Shown: in pieces, positions 22,985 to 35,200 of the stretch
How the letters are laid out: each line of letters begins with the position of its first letter
Position numbering within the stretch: the first letter of the stretch is position 1
From: Magnolia sinica
Lineage: Eukaryota; Streptophyta; Magnoliopsida; Magnoliales; Magnoliaceae
Length of the DNA: 64,000 nt
Reading direction: 5' to 3'
Assembly (NCBI RefSeq): GCF_029962835.1
Contig: NC_080574.1
Span: 22,604,001 to 22,668,000, forward strand
Made by a program: the position numbers and the translations under genes
The notes under the pieces: model-generated
What the model was told of the DNA's origin: nothing
The model's input: the letters and a program-made list of their open reading frames with translations, nothing else
Databases searched by the model: none

Positions 22985-23450
22985 TATGTGGCAAAACTCT
23001 GTGGGCCCCACCATGATGAAAATGTTATTCATACTGGCCACTCATTTTATGGTATCAGCCAAAAAATGAGGTAGATCCAAAGCTCTAGTGGATCATACCA
23101 TGGGAAGCAGTGGGGACAATAACGCCCACTGTGAAATCTTCCTAGATCCCACTATGATGTTTATTTTCCATCCAACATATTCATAAGGTTACAAAGATAT
23201 AGATAAAGAGAGAGCATAAATTTCAGCCCGATCCAAAACTTCCATGACTCTCAAAAAATTTTCAATGATATGCATTCAATTTCCAATTTTTCCTATGTTA
23301 TTGTCCACTTGAGCTTTTGTGTCTGCCTCATTTCTGGGCTCCTGCCCCAAAATGATCTGGGAAAATGGATGGACGGCATGTATAAAATGCATACATCATG
23401 GTGGGTCCATGAAGTTTTACCACATTCACACATCACGGATGGTGCTGTGT
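22985..23450. repeat. TIR-repeat family copy
   Basis: Bounded approximately by ACTCTGTGGGCCCCACC and ATGGTGGGTCCATGAAG. Interior words in order: GGCAGATCC-like, AGCAGTGGGGACAATAACG, CCATCCAACATATTCATAAGG, AAAGAGAGAGC, GTCCACTTGAGCTTTTGTG and GGATGGACGGCATG. Confidence 0.65.
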
Positions 23451-26320
23451 TCTACACGAAGTAATCCGAGTTCCAATGCAGTTAGACTCAAGATAGTCCA
23501 TCGTGCAGATAAGTCCCACCTGGCCGCTTCAGATGACTTGGGCAAGTTGTAACTCAGCTCGGGAACGAACGAGTCAGTCCAAGTCACCCAACGATCCCCA
23601 AACCTGGCCCAAAGCGGGCTAGATCCGGGCTCGCCCAGCTCGGTTTCTACTCTCCGCACGGGACTGCCGGTGCTAGCTCTTTGAGGTACAGGGCCTGTTT
23701 GGATCCCTGGCGTAAATAACCAAAATACCATTTGCAGTAAAATGGCAGATAATCAGAGCTAACCAATTGATGGACCACTTAAAGGAGTAGATCCTTTCAC
23801 TCTTCCTTTTGAGGTTTGTTGGAGATGCTGCCCTCTTTAAACACGTCGCTGCTGTCGCTCCTCGATTGTCTCCACTCTCAACCGCACATGTGCCACTGGC
23901 ACACACGGTTGCTTTTTCCTAAACTAATTTCACGGTCATCTGCATCAGCACAGCCTTCAGGGAGTAACACAATACTCGGGCAATACATAAACCTTGATGC
24001 ACTGGTACAAAGAAATTGTACGTGGCTTACATTAACTTGAGCCGCCATAATCAGATTGATTGAGCAACCCTGACCTCTTATTCAGTAATGCTTATTTGGG
24101 AAAACATGATGATTTGACATTTTAAAAAAAATGGTCTGTTCAGATGTCACCGATCTGGTAGTCAGATAATCAAGTGTCACTTTTGGTTATATATATAGAT
24201 TGTGACGCATGGTTATTTTGACTTGTGTGCCACCTATGCTATTTTTAATAAATTTCTTACTACCCATGCATAATAAATACATCACGTTATGCTAGAGCAT
24301 TGCAATTCTTATCCTTTTAAGCTGCTTGGATTTGTTGAAATTGAAAAGTGAAAGCTGATTTTCAGCTAATGATTTTACTTCATTTCTTCTCCTTTTGTAT
24401 TTTTAGAACTTGAAGAAGATGAAAAAAAAACTAATTTTGGGCAGATTTATTATTCTTAATTTTTATTTTAATACTTGACAAATGTAATACTACATTTGAT
24501 TGGAAATTCATTTTTTCTAGTCTTTCCCATCTTAATCTTACTATATCTCCCTTGTTGCTTAAACAGTCCCAACAGCTTGGGATTATCCTTACGACTGGTT
24601 CGACAACTTAAATTTATGATGCATTTGTCACCAATTCACAGATATATTGAAATCAAGGTGATATCAAACATTCAACTATGTTTGATTAAAATACACAGGA
24701 ATAAAAATCTTCCACTTGGAATCTTGTATTCGGAATTCTCTATAATATTTTTAGGACTTGTATCTGAAAAACTAAATTAGCTTTTATATTCCAAATTAGA
24801 ATATATGTGTGTATGTGATATTTGATAAAATGGTAGCAAGAAGCTTGATAAAATATATATCTTAGTAACAAATGAGAAAATGTTTAACCTTGGGTGGGTG
24901 GCATATGTAAGGATTGCAACTAAGTGATTTGCTGATGTTTTAACTGGTCATTTATATGTTCAACAATTGAATAGTTTAAATCACTATATTGATGTGTTTA
25001 TGGTGTTACAGCCCATAATTAAATTATTCTGGGGTATTAGCATACCATGTGTACAAAGAATCAATAACTTAGCATGTGTGATTGTATTTGCCATTAAAAT
25101 TGAGCACACAGGAAAAAAAGGGCAATTTCTTTAGATTACAACACAATTAAAACATTTGGTTGGAATTTCAAAACACACCAAAAGACAATATTTAAAACAC
25201 TTCTAATTTCATTTACCACAAAGTACAAGGATGTTAAACTTGGAAACTAACTACTTTGATTTAAAATACATCCATTTACCTCCAAATCCAAGGTGCCAGG
25301 TGATCCATTAGTCTTTCTTGTCTTAACCTTACTCTATCTCATTTGTTGCTTAAATAGTTGTAACCATTATAAAATTGATATTCTTAAATTACATATTTAT
25401 AATTTATGTAAAATAATAAAAAAAACTATAAATATTAAGGACATGTTGAAACATGTGTGAGTACGCTATCCTTAAAGTGTTATTCGCCCATTCTCAAAAT
25501 AATTGAGATTGCTAACAAGTTGCGGGCAAATAGCTTATAAAATATAACGAGCCTATATGTGATTATGCGTTCAACAAGCATGAAGAAATCGTTAATAAAC
25601 TTTATGTATACAGTTTGCTAGTAGATAAAAACATAAAAAAAAATTCCAAATCACGGAGAATATTAGAAAGTAGTTGGCTTAGGCCATTATACTAGTCTAT
25701 TTGTTGGAGCAATTTCTACACAAATTGGTTTGATATTGCATGAGTAGTTACATCACTTCTTAAAAGGCTAGTTCCCGCCTCTATATAAGATGGATGTCTC
25801 TTTTGAATTTCTTACCCACAACATTCCAACTACCTAACCCCATAGTTTTTTTTTTTTGCACTGTGACTGATAGGTACGAAAGTGCAAAGTGTGCCACTGT
25901 TGCTTTTACAACCATACTACCTTACATGCACATGCCCTCACACTAAAATCAAGATTGAGATTGTGACCATGCTTGGGCCCGTGCACATGTATTGCACCGG
26001 AACACACAAGTCTCAACGCTCAACGTTTTCACCTGACAAATCGAAACGTACTCTACACCCTACTTATAAACTCAAGATTTTCTTATCTTTTCTAATATGT
26101 GATTGTTCCCCAAAACACCAAACACAAAAATTTTAACAAACAATATACACACACATATTTATTTAAAATATTTTTTAATCAATTTTTTTCCACAACACTA
26201 ACAACATGGGCTCTTCCTTATTCAATCTTAGCCACACAGAGTCCATTATAAGATGATCTTAATATGGCGGGGCACATCATCGTTGTGCTAAACACAATAT
26301 CCTCACATAAGGGCCCGTGG
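23451..26320. other. AT-rich intergenic sequence with possible retroelement relics
   Basis: A GGGCCTGTTTGGATCC word at about 23695 looks like one Harbinger-type end, but no partner end was found. At about 24890-25020 a frame reading FADVLTGHLYVQQLN faintly resembles the Copia RNase H tail. No host gene was recognised. Confidence 0.35.
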
Positions 26321-26322
26321 TT

Positions 26323-27400
26323 GGTGATCTCAACCACATGTGACCTACTTTTAGTCAATCACAATGGCATGCAATTTCCACCTCGGGCCCTTGTTGGATG
26401 ATCTCAACCATGCGGTTTCCATAGTTGATCATACCCATTTGATTACCATAACGGGCATCTCACAACCATGCGGAGCTCAGTCATAACCACTCCCTTTTAT
26501 TTGTTAGCTCCATCACTTGGATGATCTTAAATACCCTGACCATGTGTGGGGCAATTTGTTGTCTGATCTTTAACCATGCAGGCCTGGTAGTTGACCATAA
26601 GTGAGAGCGGATTAGGTGAGACCCCGGTCTCACCCAAGATGGTGCAGCCCTTACTGGGAGTCCCATCTTGATGTATGTATCATGTATCTATGCCGTCCAT
26701 CCATTTTTTCATATCATTTTAGGTCATTACCTCGAAAATGAAGTAAATCCAATTATAAGGCGAACCATATCATAAGACACATTGGTGGTTGACTATACTA
26801 CCATTAAAAACTTCATTGAGCTCAACTTAATTTTTCAAGTGTGTTTATTTATCATCCAATCTATTGATAAGGTCATATAAGCCTAGATGAAGGGAAAAAA
26901 CAAATATCAGCCTGTTCTAAACCTTTCGTGGCCCATTAATGGTCAACTAACATTGTTTCTTATGATGTGGTTCGTTTGATAATTGGATCTTCTTCATTTT
27001 TTGAATAATGCAGCAAAATGATATGGAAAAACGCATGGACTACATGAATAGATAATACATACATCCAGAAGGCCCCACGGTAAGGGTCTTGGGTGAGGCT
27101 GTGGTCTCACTTAATCCGCCCTCTCCGTGACCGTGTGTAGTTTCAGGTGGGGCCCATTGTTACTTGATCTTAACCATGTGGACCATCACTCATCAATTAT
27201 AAACACGTGCATTGTGCATTTCCGTGTGGGGCCATCACTGGATGATCTTAACCATGCCATAACCATTGTTAGTCAATTTAATCATTTTCATTTCCACGTA
27301 GGCCAACCATGTGCATTTTCACAACCAGATCATTAGATGGCCTTAACTTTCTGGGGCCCACTTTCGATCTATCATAACTAAGCTTGTGTGTTTCTCAAGA
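26323..27400. repeat. Degenerate tandem array (GATCTTAACCATG unit), split by a TIR repeat
   Basis: A short motif near GATGATCTTAACCATG recurs about every 60-85 bases at 26323-26590 and again at 27155-27340, together with GGGGCCATC / GGGCCCTTG spacers. Between the two halves lies a TIR-repeat copy. The units are diverged, so the array is old. Confidence 0.5.
26590..27125. mobile_element. Mutator-like TIR element inside the tandem array
   Basis: The left side GCGGATTAGGTGAGACC and reversed right side GCGGATTAAGTGAGACC are close inverted repeats, then TCACCCAAGA on both. The interior has ATGCCGTCCATCCATTT, CATCCAATCTATTGATAAGG and ATCAGCCTGTTCTAAACC, as in the other copies. It belongs to a TIR subtype different from the 5702 copy. 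The TSD is unclear. Confidence 0.6.
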
Positions 27401-28690
27401 AGAGATGGACCATTGATGTAGATGTTAATATGCAAATCAATCCATATTTTGTCTTTTCGGAAGTGATCTGGGTTGCTAAACAACGAAAGATAGGAGCTTA
27501 AGATAATCTCCTTGGAAAAAAATTCATGAGAAAAAACACTGGAAATAGTGTGAAAGTGGTTTTTTCCCATTTGAATGCTACCATGTGTCTGTTTTCAGTT
27601 TCACTGAATCCAATCAGACCATAATCATTGGTCTTCATCATGTGAAATACGAACCATCCATCCTGTCGGGTCTCACGGGCCAAGCACCATCATCTTCTAA
27701 GCCCTATCTAACTAACTGGCACTTGGGGCCCACACACGGTGCTGAATAACATGGAGGTAGGATTAACCAGCTGGCGCAGTGAACGCAAGAGATCGTTGCA
27801 GCCACAGAGACAGCCCACGTGGATTGGCCACAGCAGGTGGACCTTGATTGCCTTTCAAGCAATCCCCTATTTTACTAAACAGTATATGGCTCATAGGTGG
27901 GAGATCCAGGCCATTCATTCACAGAGAGAAACTCTGAATATGGTCGGCAGAAAAAACCTATGCAGGTCCACTAATCAGGTGGGCCATATATATACATTGA
28001 ATACAAACCATTTCTCCCATTTTTTCTATTGTGGCCCTTAATTTCTCTCATCAGCGTATGGTCCCTCTTACCAGCAAAACGGTCTGAGAGATTAAAAAAT
28101 TATGATAAAAATACTCCCCACTCGAAGAATGGCTCAGATCCCACACTCATCCACCATGCTGGCACGTGTGACGCGAATATTCTTTTTGAAAATTGTCTCG
28201 CGCGAATCCCATCAGCACGTCCACGAATACGAACACAAAAACGGACAGCCATCGAGTCGCTCATCAAGCGATTCGTGCAAAGGGAGGTCGAAGATAAGAA
28301 TGCCGTAACACGTGAAGCGTGGAACATGTGTGAAATATCCGGACCGTGAAGCAGGCGAGATTCTGTGGGAAAATGCTCTATCACAAGATTCAGGCTGGAA
28401 AACTCACCAAACGAATATAAGCCGTTGGAAAGTTTCATCCCATCCGCCAATTCGTATCACAATGACTTGTTACACCTTACTAGTAATCGATACGGAAATT
28501 CCATAGTCTTCTAGATCTAATCAATGGTACGGATCTATCTCAAGAATGCCGATTTGGTACGTGTAACGCGATCCACGCCTTCAATATACCTCAGCGCGAA
28601 TCCCAGCAGCGTGCCAAAATAACAAATGGGTCGGACGTTGGAATCTACAAGGAATCGAGCGCGACCAAATACGGCAGAGAGGCCACTACA
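27401..28690. other. Upstream region of the kinesin gene
   Basis: No coding exon was recognised. Short ORFs on both strands at 28029-28450 overlap and share no family motif. The region from about 28100 becomes less AT-rich and probably holds the kinesin promoter, but no clear TATA box was found. Confidence 0.35.
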
Positions 28691-28843
28691 CATGTGAGTC
28701 CGTCCTTTTCATTTCCCTCCACCTTTTCTTTTCCCTCCCACTCCAGGAAAAAAACCGAAAAAAAGAAAAATAAAAAAGGAAAAACCCTCCGACGCTCGTC
28801 ATCCGTCCGATCGACCGATCGGACCATATAGTCCGTCGGAAAG
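28691..28843 (+). promoter_or_regulatory. Pyrimidine-rich 5' leader of the kinesin gene
   Basis: CT-rich runs (TTTCCCTCCACC, TCTTTTCCCTCCCACTCC) followed by an A-rich run precede the start codon. Y-patches like this are common around plant core promoters and 5' UTRs. The transcription start cannot be fixed. Confidence 0.35.
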
Positions 28844-29219
28844 ATGTCCACCTTCGGCTCCAAATCCCAGCACCGATCATCGGCCAGCATCTCCCCTTTC
28901 CGCTCCAGGAAGATCGCATCTCCTTCTCCGCCCGGGCCCGGGCCCAGGCCTGCCACCGGCAGGCCCACCACTCCATCCTCCTCTCGGCCTCCTCCGCCGT
29001 CCAAACATCCGTACATCTCTCCGTCCAATACCCCCAGTCCGTCCACCCCCACTTCGGACCGTCCCGATTTCTCCAAGTCCAAGGAGAATGTCACAGTCAC
29101 CGTCCGATTCCGGCCCCTCAGCGCTCGGGAGATCAACAAGGGTGACGAGATTGCTTGGTATGCCGACGGGGACTTCACCGTCCGCAACGAGTACAATGCC
29201 TCCATTCAATACGGTTTCG
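28844..29219 (+). CDS. KIN-7 exon 1
   Basis: 376 nt from ATG to TTCG|GTCAGT. It encodes the Ser/Pro-rich leader (many SPSP and PPPP runs) and the first motor strands up to NEYNASIQYGF. GC-rich compared with its surroundings. Antisense ORFs here (28645-29205, 28877-29209) are shadows of its codon use. Confidence 0.93.
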
Positions 29220-32200
29220 GTCAGTATTCGGTTGCTTTCTATTGTAGTTTGGTGATTGTTCCCGATGCTTGAATGTTTTCCGCCACGGATTTTAGTACAT
29301 TGTGCTTGGTTGCTAATTTTTCATTTCCTTCGCTGTCTTTGAAGTTGCTGTTTTGTGCTGATGATGGCTTATTTACTTTGTTATTGGACTGGTCTTTAGT
29401 TGGTCGAGGCGGATATTTCATATTTGAATATGTTAATGGAAGTCTGATGAATGTTGTCACAATATGATCTGGGCCGTTGATCTTATGTGGTGGCAAGTAG
29501 ATCGAACATGGCCAAAAAATTGGATAGTTTGGACAAGTTGGATGCCTGATTGTTACGAGTTTTGCTCGCTGCATGTGGGGACGGGTCATGCCTTTTGTGC
29601 TCAATTCTTTGCTAAACACTTATTTATAGGCCATCGATCGGATGGATGACATAGCCCGGTTGCACTGTCATTTGGGCTACAGCCTATTCTGAGGATGACC
29701 CACCAAGCGAATGGCACTGATCGCTGTACACAGGTTACATGAGGATGGTATGATGGGCTATTTTTTTTTTTGTTGTTGTTGTTGTTGGGTTGCATGTTGT
29801 AGGCTTGGAATAGCATTCCACATTCTTCGTTACGATTGCACAATTGAGATTTTAAAGAAAGGCTCTATAGTCTATGCTGCCTATGAAATATCAAAAAATT
29901 TCCCTCGTGCCCTAATCTGTCGAGAATTGTTGTCTCTATAGTCTAAATTTTCCTGTTCATCCTTTGGTAGGATAGAAACTCTGTTGTTTAATGTTCCCTC
30001 ACTTCTATCTTTCCATAATTATTCCCTCGAGCATGACCTTTCATGCTTGTGCTTGTGCGGATATTTTGTCCTCGTAAGTTTGCACGGAGTCTGTCCCTCC
30101 ATGACCCTATGTGGATGTAGTAGTAGGGTTGGAGGTTAGTATTAGGTGTGGCAATGTTGGCATGTGAATGTTGTCAATATGAGCCTCTATCATGTTCTAT
30201 TCCAACTTCCAAGATCCTGCATAAAAGAGGAAGGTTGATGTCTGATCGGCAGCCTATCATACAACCTTTGCCAATCTGTCATTTAAAAGCCAATCCCAAA
30301 TAGTTGCAAGAAAGGCTAAGGTGATGACGGCGATGACAGTGATGATGATGCCAATCATCGATGGAATTTCATGACAGTGTGTGTACTTTCTGCCATGATT
30401 GTGGTTGTTATAGCTCTAAAGCTTCCAGACATGTTTCTAGATGATCTCCCTGTATGGTTAATAGGAGGCTCCAAGCACAGATAAGGAAAGTCACTGTGGA
30501 ATACCCAAAGAATGCTCAACTCGAAATAGCTCTATGGAAATGGCAATGTGATGCAGGCAAGCAGCGAAATTGAAAATAAATCTGAACATAATCAAGAGAT
30601 GAGAATATCTACCAATTAAATAAATCAATTTAATGGCTACATGTTTGATGAGAAATCCAAGATAGTGGAGTATTTGTAGGAACCAAACAGCCTACTAGTA
30701 AAAACTAGTATCCACATGCATATCCATCCCATAATACGAAGAAGCAACACATGCTAAAAGCGGATGAATGCAACACATGCTAGAAAATAGAAGCAATTAA
30801 TGCTCAAAATAAACTTGACTCGAAATCTTTTTTTTTTTTTTTTCAAATTATTAGTATCTACCTAACCCATACATTTGGCGGCGTAAATTTATGTAGCCTT
30901 TACAATATCTCTAAGTAATGCTGAAAGGCTCGAAAATAAATCCTATTGGTCCAAATACAGTGCTCCATATCAACTCAAACTACTATAAAAGAAGTGTTTT
31001 CAACTTAAAGAAACTAGAAAACTCCAACTAAAATAATCCAATATCTATTAGAACATGGTACATACCAACTGGTTTATGTGTTGTCTAGCACCATATGGAC
31101 TGGTTATGCCATACGGTTTCTCTAGTCTCCAACATAAACCTTATGATGTATCCAATCATTTAATGCTGTCTGTTTGGTATATATAATCATTTAATACTAC
31201 TAGGGAATACAAGTTTGACTTGATTTCTTTATATAAACCGTACAACCTTTGTACATGACTTTATGGCTGTACCTTGCCGTACATGCTATGGTGGTTGCTT
31301 GTGCGAATCTCAAATTGAATAGCTGGTTGACATACAAGACTGAAATCGTCACCTGATTGGACTTGTGAGTCCCACACTCCAATCAGTTCCTTATTGTAGA
31401 CCATCCGATTGGATTTGTGTGCCATATGGTCCAATCTGATGATTTCTTAGCATTGATCTTCAATCAGCCAGCTTGTGTGGCTTGGATGTGTCACAAAGCT
31501 ATCTGGGCAACAAGCCATCAATCCATTTCAGGAGTGAGGACATCTTCCATTAGAACTTCTATAGCTGTCATATATCTTCTCTTCTGATGATTTGTGGGGT
31601 CATATCTGTTTCAATAGAAAGTGAATGTATTATTTCTCTTTTTATGCAGATCGAGTATTTGGGCCGGCAACAACTACACGCCATGTTTATGATGTTGCTG
31701 CTCAGCATGTTGTTAGTGGTGCCATGGAAGGAATTAATGGTAACTCCTTTTTAATTTTTTAATTTTTGGAGTGAAACTACTCTGTTGATGAGTTTTCAAA
31801 TAAAATTGGATAAAATGCATGCTTTTAAGAAGACATGATCAATTTTATAGTTTGTGGCTAGACGTATCAGAAAAAGGCCCAAAACCATAATTTTCTGATA
31901 TTTTCATGCTATAGTATACACATTGATTATACTTCATGAGCCACTACACAACTTCTCTATAATTCTTATAGCTCTCTAGTTCATAGTTGGTCCCAATATG
32001 GAAAGGGTTGGAATAATGCATAGAAAACTGAGACAGAAAATGGCTTTTTAGGAAGAAAAAGTATTTTACTGATGAGTGATGACCTACAAGAAAATCCAAC
32101 TCTTATCTGCTACCATAATGATATTGATGGGATCCTTAAAATCTGAGGTAGACTTATATGTAAAGTTGATGACTGCTCATTAGCAGCTCAAAATTGTATC

Positions 32201-35200
32201 ATCAGTATTCTAGCTATACACATCTTTCTATCCTTTGCAATCTCTATTTAGTAGTAAAGATGCAAACTTATTTATTCGCTAGGTATCTAGTTGCAGAACA
32301 AACATCATGCAGGTAGTTTTTCCAAGCATGGCCAATCAGAAGCTAGCTGATAATTCTTTAGGCCAAACATGGATGTCCATTCATAGATACAGGTAGACAA
32401 GGAAATGGACATACATGCACACATATGCATGTATTGGCAATCATGCAAATAGTTGCCCTCTCAGCATGCTTTGCCATTAGAAGCTTTTTTTTTTTTTTTT
32501 TTTTTTTTGTCATTTTTGTCCTTTCTTCTTCTTCTTCTTCTTCTTTTTTTCTTTCCATTTTTTTGAATGGCCAATCGGAAGCTAGCTGATAAATCCTTAT
32601 GCCAAAGGTACATGTAGTTTTTTTTGAAGGATGGTCTAAGATTCAATTAAAAGAGAGAAACTTACAGAGGGGGAAGTAAATTCCAATCAAAAGAGATTGG
32701 AGACAAGATCCCCTCCGCAGCTCCAAAATTTTCGAAGTGTGAGTTTTTCTTTAATATTGTAAGAAGAAGTTTGATATCGATAAAATTATTTCTCTCTTCA
32801 CTCCATTATTCTTGTGGGTATATCTTCTTTGCGATTTAGGTGTGGAGATCTCATTAACTCGATAATTGGGTTGCACAAGTTTGGTATCTGAGTGGGTCAT
32901 CTTTGGAGATTTTCGACTCTACATCATCTCCTAACAGCATCGAAGGGGTTGACATAGCAAGAGTTTGTGCAAGTGGCTTAATTGATTTGCGCGCTTATAG
33001 AGCAAGTGGATCATCTTACAAATACGGTAGGCAATCTCATTAATCAAGTGGGAGAGCTTTGGCATGGAGGAGATCTAGAGACTGAACTTTGAGCATGTGG
33101 ACATGTAGGGGAATGTTCTCATCAAAGGTCCTACCCAACAATAGGCGGCCTCGGCTTGTGAAGACACCAATGATCAAAATATTCGATTGTTGGAACATGA
33201 CATATAATCTAAAATTAAGGTAGAAATTCCGAAGTTCCATGGTTGGTTGCATGTTGATGATTTCATACATTAGCTATACAAGGTGGAAAGTGTGTTCGAG
33301 TACAAGCAAATTGCGGACAATCGGAAGGTTAAGTTAGTAGCTTTGAGGTTTTTTCGGTCACGCATTAGCATGATGGGATGATCTCCAAGCCGAACGATTC
33401 TGTCAAGATTAGGAAAAAGTAAATTCTTGGGAAAAGATGAAAAAGAAGTTAAAAAGGAAGTTCCTACCCGCAACTTATGCCTGTGACCTCCATCAGGTGT
33501 CACAATCCACTTTTAGGGAACAAATTGGTAAATGAATAATCGAGGAGTTCCATACATTGACATCACGGGTAGGGTTTCATGAGCTTGAAGGCCAAAAGAT
33601 TTCAAGATATCTTAATGGTCTTAATATGGACATCAGAAATGAATTGACTTTCAGAGATGTATTTAAGATGTCTAATGGATGCATGTTTGCATTAAAAGTC
33701 AAAAAGATTGTTAATTGGGAACTTGGGAGACGATTTGGTGCCCCATGAGGACTGTCATCAATGATGGGGCCGCATGCCAACTTCTCACGAGACCATAGGA
33801 CCTCCTATAGGTGGAGGGATGAAGGGCCAATGTCCACTAATGAAGCCAAATCCCAACTCAAGGGAAGGTGGTTATGGATGGGGGGCTAGTACACCCAAGA
33901 TAAGGCAATATGACACTCCTTCTGCATGCTTTAAGTGTTGGCAGTTGGGACATCGCTCTTTTTCACTACACTGAACATTAGTCCACAATTAAAGTAAATT
34001 TGGCTAAGGTACTAGAATGTATTGAAGACACTCCTGATCGCATGCAAATGAAAGCTGAAGATTACACAAATATGAAGATCGTGCATATGAGGATGGTGCA
34101 CAATGTTGGGGAAAATGTAGCAGATGTGTATGATGATAGGGGAGAGTTATTGGTTGTCCAATGGGCTATGCTATCGCCGCTTTAAGTGATTGATGAGGGG
34201 CGATGGTTGAAGGTGTGAGAACACTGTCTCACAAGAAATGGTGAAGGAGTGAGATCACTGTCTAACAGATGAAGACCATTGGCACTCAACAAGGCTAATA
34301 CAAACAATACTTGGTGAAATGAAGAATAGTTTCTATTCTAAATGCATATGGATCACGGGCGACAAATTGAAAAGATTGGATTTGGACCTCTACTAGTATG
34401 AAGTGTCAAACTCGTCGGAGTCAAGTTCTTTTCAACCCGAGGGAAATGAAGTAGGCCCATGGCCCATCATAGGGCCCAACGTGTGGTGATTTTGGACTAC
34501 TTATTTATAAATTTGGGGCCTAAATATCAAGAACTATAATTTGCTATTTATGGGAATATGGGAGGATGTGATTGAAAATATGAGGGCTGATTTAAAAATA
34601 AGATTGAAGATGTGAATGTAGATTTTGATGCTCATATTTTTGTCCCAATTCAAGGGGAAAGCCTAGCCCATGAATTAGGTTAAAACTTGAAAATTCAGCT
34701 CATGATTTCCGGCCCAATTGTATTTAAGGGTCCTTACGATGCATCATGCATGACTTCGGGACCATGTTGCATGTATGGAAAATTTAAAAAAAACAATGAA
34801 ATTCAACTACATATCTTGGGATTTTTTGAGATAACTGCAATTTATTAAGAAGAGACCGCCACAAGGCGGAAAAAAATACAACCCAAAGCTACAACAACCA
34901 ATATGAAAATTCAGTAGACGCAACTACTGTAACATAGGGGGCCCAATCCAAATCAGCGCTTTTCACTAAGAAAATAATATATTTAATAGAAGGATCCTTA
35001 TGTTGAAAGCATCTACTGTTTTGGTCTTTCCAGATAATCCAGATAATCTAGACAAACATCTTGGGATTATTTTGCATGGCTTAGAAACTTGTATTTGGGT
35101 CGTAGAAAGATGTTATATACATTGGGAACCCATGATTATTATTTGTGTATTTATGAGAGGTTGTTGTAATTGTCTATAATATATAAAGACCCATTTGCAA

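Noticed and set aside
22751-23041. 96-codon minus-strand ORF
   Set aside because: Partly in a TIR-repeat copy, with repetitive composition and no family motif.
23695-23720. GGGCCTGTTTGG word as a further Harbinger-type MITE
   Set aside because: No matching inverted end or TSD could be found downstream.
26323-27400. CRISPR-like spacing of the GATCTTAACCATG repeats
   Set aside because: Plant nuclear DNA; repeats are degenerate and the spacers are related to each other.
28645-29209. Long minus-strand ORFs opposite kinesin exon 1
   Set aside because: They are antisense shadows of a GC-rich, Ser/Pro-rich exon; no independent homology.
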